Source: Noviherbaspirillum_A sp047237965 (GTDB lineage: Bacteria; Pseudomonadota; Gammaproteobacteria; Burkholderiales; Burkholderiaceae_D). From it: a DNA stretch of 64,000 bases. The notes beneath the pieces are model-generated. The model made no database searches, had not been told where the DNA came from, and saw only the letters and a list, made by a program, of their open reading frames with translations. Where the stretch lies: assembly GCF_047237965.1 (NCBI RefSeq), contig NZ_JBDFLX010000001.1, positions 2,728,001 to 2,792,000 of the forward strand. Direction: 5' to 3'. Shown piece by piece: positions 59,779 through 64,000 of the stretch (its first letter is position 1; each line of letters opens with the position of its first letter). Made by a program: the position numbers and the translations under genes.

Positions 59779-60915
59779 ATGTCCGAGAAACATTCCCCCA
59801 TCCAACGCTGGCGCGGTCCCCTGCTGCGCATGCTGGCCGTGCTGGCGGTGTCGCTGCTGCTGCACGCGCTGGCATTGCATTGGGCGGGCGGCCATATCGG
59901 ACTGCCCTCGCTGGCCCAGGACGATGCGCCGCCGGTGGCGGTCGCCCTGCTGCCGCCGCCGGCGCCCGTTGCGACGCCCGAGCCGCCGCCACCGCCGCCG
60001 CCCAAGCCCAGGCCGCGTCCCAAGCCCAGGCCAAAAGCCGTCGCGCCACAGCAGGCCAGCGCCCCGCCGCCCGCTGCACCGCCCGCCGAGAGCACGACCG
60101 CGCCCGCGCTTGCCGATGCGGCACCGGCCGGGAGCACGGAAGCCGGCGCCTTCGCCGAGGCCCCGCCGCAAGCCGCGCCGGACTCCGCCCCCGCCCCTGC
60201 GCCTGCACCCGCGCCCGACCCTGCAGCGCCCGCGCAGGAAAGCTTGCCGCGCTACCAGGTGCGCATGCCGCCCTCGGTCGACATGAAATACGACGTGCGC
60301 GCGCTGCGCCAGGGCAAGGAAGTGTATGGCAACGGCCGCATCGTCTGGCATGCCGACGGCCAGCGCTACCGCATCGACGGCGAGGCCGGCGTGCTGTTCT
60401 TTACCGTGCTGCGCTTCCAGAGCCAGGGCGGCTTCGATGACTTTGGCGTGGCGCCGCAGAGCTATGTCGAAAAGCGCATGCGCAAGGACGAGACCGTCAC
60501 CCGCTTCGAACCCAGCCCGGGCAGCATCCGCTTTTCGTCCTCCGCGGCTTCCTATCCGCGCACCGGCGGCGAGCAGGACCGCGCCAGCATCGTCTGGCAG
60601 CTGGCGTCGATCGGCCTGGGCGATCCGGCGCAATATGCGCCCGGCGCGCAGTTGCGCATCTTCGTGGCCGGCGTGCGCGACGCGGAACCCTGGCTGATCC
60701 GGGTGATCGGACAGGAACGGATCGACACGCCGGCCGGCGCGATGCAGGCCTGGCATGTCAGCCGCGTGCCGCTGCCGGGCTCGCGCGACCAGAAGCTCGA
60801 CATCTGGCTGGCGCCCGAGCATTCCTGGTACCCGGTGCGGCTGCGCTTCACCGAAACCAGCGGCGAATACCTTGAACTGGCGGTGTCGGCGCTGCAGCCC
60901 GCCCCGCCGATCTGA
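59779..60915 (+). CDS. DUF3108 protein with membrane anchor and Pro-rich linker
   Basis: The product is 378 residues. One N-terminal helix (LLRMLAVLAVSLLLHALALH, about 11-32) anchors it. A long Pro/Ala linker follows (about 60-160; runs of PPPPPPKPRPRPKPRPK), a TonB-like layout that can span the periplasm. The DUF3108 domain (about 165-378) begins YQVRMPPSVDMKYDVRALRQ and ends with LDIWLAPEHSWYPVRLRFTE. ATG 59779 has a weak site. The next gene encodes a paralogue of the C-terminal domain. The role is unknown; DUF3108 proteins are periplasmic and envelope related. Confidence 0.85.
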   Translation: MSEKHSPIQRWRGPLLRMLAVLAVSLLLHALALHWAGGHIGLPSLAQDDAPPVAVALLPPPAPVATPEPPPPPPPKPRPRPKPRPKAVAPQQASAPPPAAPPAESTTAPALADAAPAGSTEAGAFAEAPPQAAPDSAPAPAPAPAPDPAAPAQESLPRYQVRMPPSVDMKYDVRALRQGKEVYGNGRIVWHADGQRYRIDGEAGVLFFTVLRFQSQGGFDDFGVAPQSYVEKRMRKDETVTRFEPSPGSIRFSSSAASYPRTGGEQDRASIVWQLASIGLGDPAQYAPGAQLRIFVAGVRDAEPWLIRVIGQERIDTPAGAMQAWHVSRVPLPGSRDQKLDIWLAPEHSWYPVRLRFTETSGEYLELAVSALQPAPPI

Positions 60916-60934
60916 CATGGAGAACCTGCCCGCA

Positions 60935-61678
60935 ATGCATTTCCGCACCCTCTGCACGGCGCTGCTGTGCCTCGTCGCCAGCGGCGCCGCACTGGCGGCG
61001 GCGCCGCCGAAATACCCGACCCGGCTGCCGCCGCCGGCCGAGCTGGACTACGGCATCAAGGCGCGCCAGAGCGGCCTGTCCCTCAACGGCGAAGCGACCA
61101 TGCGCTGGGACCACGGCAGCCAGGGCTATACGATAGGCGTGACCACCCGCGCCATGCTGGTCGGGAAGATCCTGGACGAAAAGAGCGAAGGCGGCGTCGA
61201 TGCCTGGGGCCTGGCGCCGGCGCGCTTCACCGAGCAGCGCTACCGCAAGGGCGCGACCAGCGTCACCTTCGACCGGCCGGCGAAGAAGATCCGTTTCGAG
61301 GCATCCGACCGCAGCTATCCGATCCAGGGCGGCGAGCAGGACCATGCCAGCGTGGTCTGGCAACTGAGCTCGGTGGCGCGCGCCGCGCCGGCGAAATTCA
61401 AGGCCGGCTCGAACTGGCACTTCTTCGTGGTCGGCCAGCGCGACGGCGATCCGTGGACCTTCCGCGTGGTCGGCCAGGAAAAGGTCAATGGCCCGTCCGG
61501 ACCGACCACGGCCTGGCATGTGACCCGCAATCCGCCGCCCGACGCCAAGGGACGCCAGCTCGACATCTGGCTGGCGCCCGACCTGCAGTGGTACCCGGTG
61601 AAGCTGCGCTATACCGAAAACGACGGTGATTACATCGAACAGACGCTGCGGGAAGTCCGTAGCCAACCAGCAAAGTAA
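60935..61678 (+). CDS. DUF3108 secreted protein, tandem paralogue
   Basis: The product is 247 residues with a Sec signal peptide (MHFRTLCTALLCLVASGAAL, cleavage near ALAA). The start at 60935 fits the signal peptide; ATG 60917 is in frame and would add six residues. The mature domain matches the preceding protein: YGIKARQSGLSLNGEATMRW, FEASDRSYPIQGGEQDHASV, VWQLSS, and LDIWLAPDLQWYPVKLRYTE. It lacks the anchor and the Pro linker. The genes are 19 bp apart and clearly a tandem duplication. queC follows 11 bp later, so all three may be one transcript. Confidence 0.87.
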   Translation: MHFRTLCTALLCLVASGAALAAAPPKYPTRLPPPAELDYGIKARQSGLSLNGEATMRWDHGSQGYTIGVTTRAMLVGKILDEKSEGGVDAWGLAPARFTEQRYRKGATSVTFDRPAKKIRFEASDRSYPIQGGEQDHASVVWQLSSVARAAPAKFKAGSNWHFFVVGQRDGDPWTFRVVGQEKVNGPSGPTTAWHVTRNPPPDAKGRQLDIWLAPDLQWYPVKLRYTENDGDYIEQTLREVRSQPAK

Positions 61679-61689
61679 GGACAAACACA

Positions 61690-62394
61690 ATGAGCAATGC
61701 AAAGGGCGCCCTGGTACTGTTTTCCGGCGGCCAGGATTCCACCACCTGCGCCGCCTGGGCGCTGGAGCGCTACGAGCGGGTCGAAACCATAGGCTTCGAT
61801 TACGGCCAGCGGCATGCGGTCGAACTGGCGGTGCGCCCGGCCGTGCTGCAGTCGCTGCGCGCGATGTCGCCCGAGTGGAATGCGCGCCTGGGCGAGGACC
61901 ACATGCTGGACCTGGGCCTGTTGGGCCGCATCTCCGACACGTCGCTGACCAACGACGTGGCGATCGCGATGCAGGAAAACGGCCTGCCCAACACCTTCGT
62001 CCCGGGCCGCAACCTGCTCTTCATGATGGTGGCCGCCACCCTGGCCTACCGCCGCGGCCTGGACGTGCTGGTGGGCGGCATGTGCGAGACCGACTACTCC
62101 GGCTACCCGGACTGCCGCAACGACACCATGCAGTCGCTGCAGACCACGCTCAACCTCGGCATGGCGACCGACTTGCGCATCGAGACGCCGCTGATGTGGA
62201 TAGACAAGGCCCAGACCTGGGAACTGGCGCGCGAACTGGGCGGCGAGGCGCTGGTGGAAATGGTGCGCACCGAGACCCATACCTGCTATCTCGGCGAGCG
62301 CGGGGAGTTGCATGACTGGGGATATGGATGCGGGGTTTGCCCGGCTTGTGAGTTGAGGGCGAAGGGATATCGGGCGTTCAGGGAAAAGGCTTAG
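61690..62394 (+). CDS. queC: 7-cyano-7-deazaguanine synthase
   Basis: The product is 234 residues. It turns 7-carboxy-7-deazaguanine into preQ0 with ATP and ammonia on the queuosine tRNA pathway. The PP-loop LVLFSGGQDSTTCAAWALER is at 8-27, IGFDYGQRHAVEL follows, then FVPGRNLLFMMVAATLAYRR and GGMCETDYSGYPDCRN. Four zinc-binding Cys lie at the end (THTCYLGERG; YGCGVCPACELRAKGY). The ATG follows AGGACAAACACA. It is the last gene of a run with two DUF3108 genes; no queD or queE is adjacent. Confidence 0.96.
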   Translation: MSNAKGALVLFSGGQDSTTCAAWALERYERVETIGFDYGQRHAVELAVRPAVLQSLRAMSPEWNARLGEDHMLDLGLLGRISDTSLTNDVAIAMQENGLPNTFVPGRNLLFMMVAATLAYRRGLDVLVGGMCETDYSGYPDCRNDTMQSLQTTLNLGMATDLRIETPLMWIDKAQTWELARELGGEALVEMVRTETHTCYLGERGELHDWGYGCGVCPACELRAKGYRAFREKA

Positions 62395-62398
62395 CATG

Positions 62399-62423
62399 GA
62401 ATGGGCGGCAGGCCGCCACATTC
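62399..62423. terminator. Hairpin between queC and the lipoprotein gene
   Basis: GAATG-G-GCGGC pairs with GCCGC-CA-CATTC around a two-base centre, 5 bp after queC and 8 bp before the convergent lipoprotein stop. There is no T run; likely a bidirectional transcription barrier. Confidence 0.45.
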
Positions 62424-62431
62424 CCGCTTCG

Positions 62432-63118
62432 TCACAGGGTGGAAGAACAGCCGACCTGCCTGACCTGCAACTGCCCAGGGATGACATTTTGCGAAAAATG
62501 CCAGCCGTCTTCAGTCCACGATGCGAAGAAAGAATCATCGGATGAGATCGGATCGGTGGTGTAGCCGGATGTATTGCTGCCGGTAATGGCCTTGCAAAGC
62601 GAATTCATTGTCTGCAAGCCTGATGGCTCCTGGAACATTCCCAGTTCAACCAGTACAACGCCATTCACCCTCGGTTGGAAACAGGTGACCGAACGATCCA
62701 GCTGAATAACACCGTCGCAAGTCAGGATGGCGCCTTTAATGATCTGCGTAGCCAGGAATTTTCCGATGGGCGCAGTCTCTGGCGCGTTTTCCCCTGCTGC
62801 GCCCTTGTCTCCCGTTGCGCCTGCCGGCCCGGCAATGCTGTTCCCATTGCAGACATACCGGGTTTCCTGCACCTCGCCATCATCCAGCAGTCCATTGCCG
62901 TTCACATCTGCGCCAAGCTGCAGCTTCTGCCCACCGGATGCACAATTCGCGCCGGCCGGCTCGGCAACGGTACGCACCAGCGTGCTGGTTCCGGGTGCGC
63001 CGTTGGCGCCATCCTTGCCGTTGGCGCCGTCCTTGCCATTGGAGCCATCGCCGCAGCCGGCCAATGCCAGGCTAACAAGCAATGCCGTAGCCAGAACTGA
63101 AAGTGTTCCTGATGCCAT
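62432..63118 (-). CDS. Collagen-like lipoprotein with DUF7151-type domain
   Basis: The product is 228 residues. ATG 63118 follows GGGGAGAAACTAC. The N-terminus is a lipoprotein signal with lipobox LALAGC (Cys22). Then comes a short Gly-X-Y collagen-like stretch (GSNGKDGANGKDGANGAPG). A repeat with GGQKLQLGADVNGNGLLDDG and VQETRYVCNG follows, the DUF7151 pattern with a calcium-loop-like DxNxNGxLD. A second GPAGATGDKGAAGE and a Cys-containing C-terminal domain close the protein. It is surface or outer-membrane attached by inference. Function unknown. Confidence 0.85.
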   Translation of the reverse strand: MASGTLSVLATALLVSLALAGCGDGSNGKDGANGKDGANGAPGTSTLVRTVAEPAGANCASGGQKLQLGADVNGNGLLDDGEVQETRYVCNGNSIAGPAGATGDKGAAGENAPETAPIGKFLATQIIKGAILTCDGVIQLDRSVTCFQPRVNGVVLVELGMFQEPSGLQTMNSLCKAITGSNTSGYTTDPISSDDSFFASWTEDGWHFSQNVIPGQLQVRQVGCSSTL

Positions 63119-63407
63119 GTAGTTTCTCCCCGTGGATGAATGTCTGCTGAAACGACGTGTATATCGTCAGACGACGTGGATGAAACTCTGGCTGACGTTT
63201 GTCGATACACCATCCTGTAGTGGAGTTTTACTGGCCGGTGTTCAACCGCGTCGTTCATCGTTATTGGGAATACTTTTGGCGGAAAACCGGCCACATGCGC
63301 CGCCCGGTGCAACCGGCATGTCGCCGGCTTCTACAGTCTGGAGGCGGCCTGGCCTTTGGAGGGGAATGAGAAGCGCCAGCAGCAAGGCCGGCGCACAAGG
63401 TCAGGGC

Positions 63408-63878
63408 CTACTTCAGCGCCTGCGCCGTCTGCAGATGCCCGCGCAACTCCTCCGCGCCGGACATCGTATAGTCCTTGTTCAGTTCCAGCTTCACCAGCGC
63501 GGTCAGCTGCTGCGGCAGCAGCTTGCGCAGCATGCCCAGGAACTGGGGCGACACCACCAGGCACAGTTGCTGGAACCGCCCTGCCCGCTGCGACTCCTCC
63601 AGATAGGCGACGATGTCGCGGGCGAACAGTTCGGCCGCATGCTCGTCGGGTGTCTGGCGTGGCTCGTAGAGCTTGTTGGGCGCGGCGCCGCCGGTGTTGT
63701 GCATGCTCTTGGTGCCGGCGGTCGGGCCGATCTTGTCCGACTCGCTGCTCTCGGCGATGCGCAGTCGCGCGCCGTCGTTGACCATGTCATTGACTTCTTC
63801 CAGCGGCGCGGCCGCGTTGGCCTGGGAAAAAAACCTTGCCCGGCTTGCATTTGCTGAGACGATCCACGTAGCGTTCAT
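63408..63878 (-). CDS. Host-attachment family protein
   Basis: The product is 156 residues, beginning MNATWIVSANASRARFFSQA; ATG 63878 follows AAGGACAAC. The sequence fits the host_attach family (related to eRF1/baeRF domains): LEEVNDMVNDGARLRIAESS, EHAAELFARDIVAYLEESQR, and LCLVVSPQFLGMLRKLLPQQ. The name comes from an Agrobacterium protein needed for plant attachment, but the family is cytoplasmic and widespread, so a direct role in host contact is not implied. The frame is open upstream to 63989 without a site. Confidence 0.85.
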   Translation of the reverse strand: MNATWIVSANASRARFFSQANAAAPLEEVNDMVNDGARLRIAESSESDKIGPTAGTKSMHNTGGAAPNKLYEPRQTPDEHAAELFARDIVAYLEESQRAGRFQQLCLVVSPQFLGMLRKLLPQQLTALVKLELNKDYTMSGAEELRGHLQTAQALK

Positions 63879-63917
63879 GTTGTCCTTGTCCTGGCTGTCT
63901 GTTGAGAGAAAAGTTCG

Positions 63918-64000
63918 ATGCCTGTGCCAACCGAAATGTTCCGCGCCGGCGGCCCCGATGCCGCCGCCAGCCCGCGCCGGCTTGCGCATATCGATGTCCT
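63918..64000 (+). CDS. Possible start of a gene running off the right edge
   Basis: ATG 63918 follows GAGAGAAAAGTTCG, a fair ribosome site, and the frame (MPVPTEMFRAGGPDAAASPR…) stays open to the end. It is divergent from the host-attachment gene. Too short to identify. Confidence 0.4.
   Translation, partial: MPVPTEMFRAGGPDAAASPRRLAHIDV

Noticed and set aside
1..64000. CRISPR arrays, tRNA/rRNA genes, intact insertion sequences, phage modules, riboswitches
   Set aside because: I looked for regular spaced repeats, tRNA-like cloverleaf ends, transposase motifs and known aptamer cores and saw none; this was by eye only.

Overview
The window looks like chromosome of a high-GC betaproteobacterium of the order Burkholderiales, probably family Oxalobacteraceae (Herbaspirillum/Noviherbaspirillum/Collimonas-like). 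This is inferred from pilU, the glcDEF set, polA next to a DUF2782 protein and a choline-kinase-like thrB, PhaM, Kbp and the queC neighbourhood. The genus cannot be fixed from the sequence alone.

Region 1 (1-13.1 kb) starts with the end of pilU and continues as an accessory block that reads as a cluster of candidate type III secreted proteins. It has three diverged paralogues of an unrecognised hydrophobic, Ser-tailed family (658-2712, 3373-4977, 5424-7469). A CesT-type secretion chaperone (2887-3369) lies between the first two. An AT-rich leucine-rich-repeat protein (7830-9605) and a 958-residue coiled-coil/ankyrin-like protein (10229-13105) follow on the other strand. Two more ankyrin proteins sit singly among core genes further on (17653-18876 and 22175-23848). 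No secretion apparatus gene is present, so the link to type III secretion rests on the chaperone, the domain types and the composition.

Region 2 (13.4-22.1 kb) is 2-hydroxyacid metabolism: the glycolate oxidase operon glcD-glcE-glcF, a second FAD-linked lactate-type dehydrogenase with a LysR regulator just behind it, and a divergent cob(I)alamin adenosyltransferase. One ankyrin gene with its own terminator sits between the two dehydrogenase units.

Region 3 (24.5-45.6 kb) is mostly core genome. It holds the overlapping isoprenoid operon xseB-ispA-dxs, an orphan Rieske oxygenase, an EamA transporter, sseA, a ZIP transporter, a Tat-exported dienelactone hydrolase, and polA head-to-head with a LOG-family gene. 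Then come DUF2782, thrB and a membrane protein, kbp, rfaE2 with a ferritin-like protein, a periplasmic glutathione peroxidase, a solitary pstS with a clear Pho box, and a CYTH-CHAD protein. Between sseA and the ZIP gene lies an 811-bp non-coding element built as a long inverted repeat.

Region 4 (45.8-64 kb) is sensory and envelope related. Two very large hybrid histidine kinases flank an RNase D-like exonuclease in one overlapping operon, and a third hybrid kinase lies nearby on the opposite strand. PhaM, an ABC-type solute-binding protein, two tandem DUF3108 proteins, queC, a collagen-like lipoprotein and a host-attachment-family protein complete the window.
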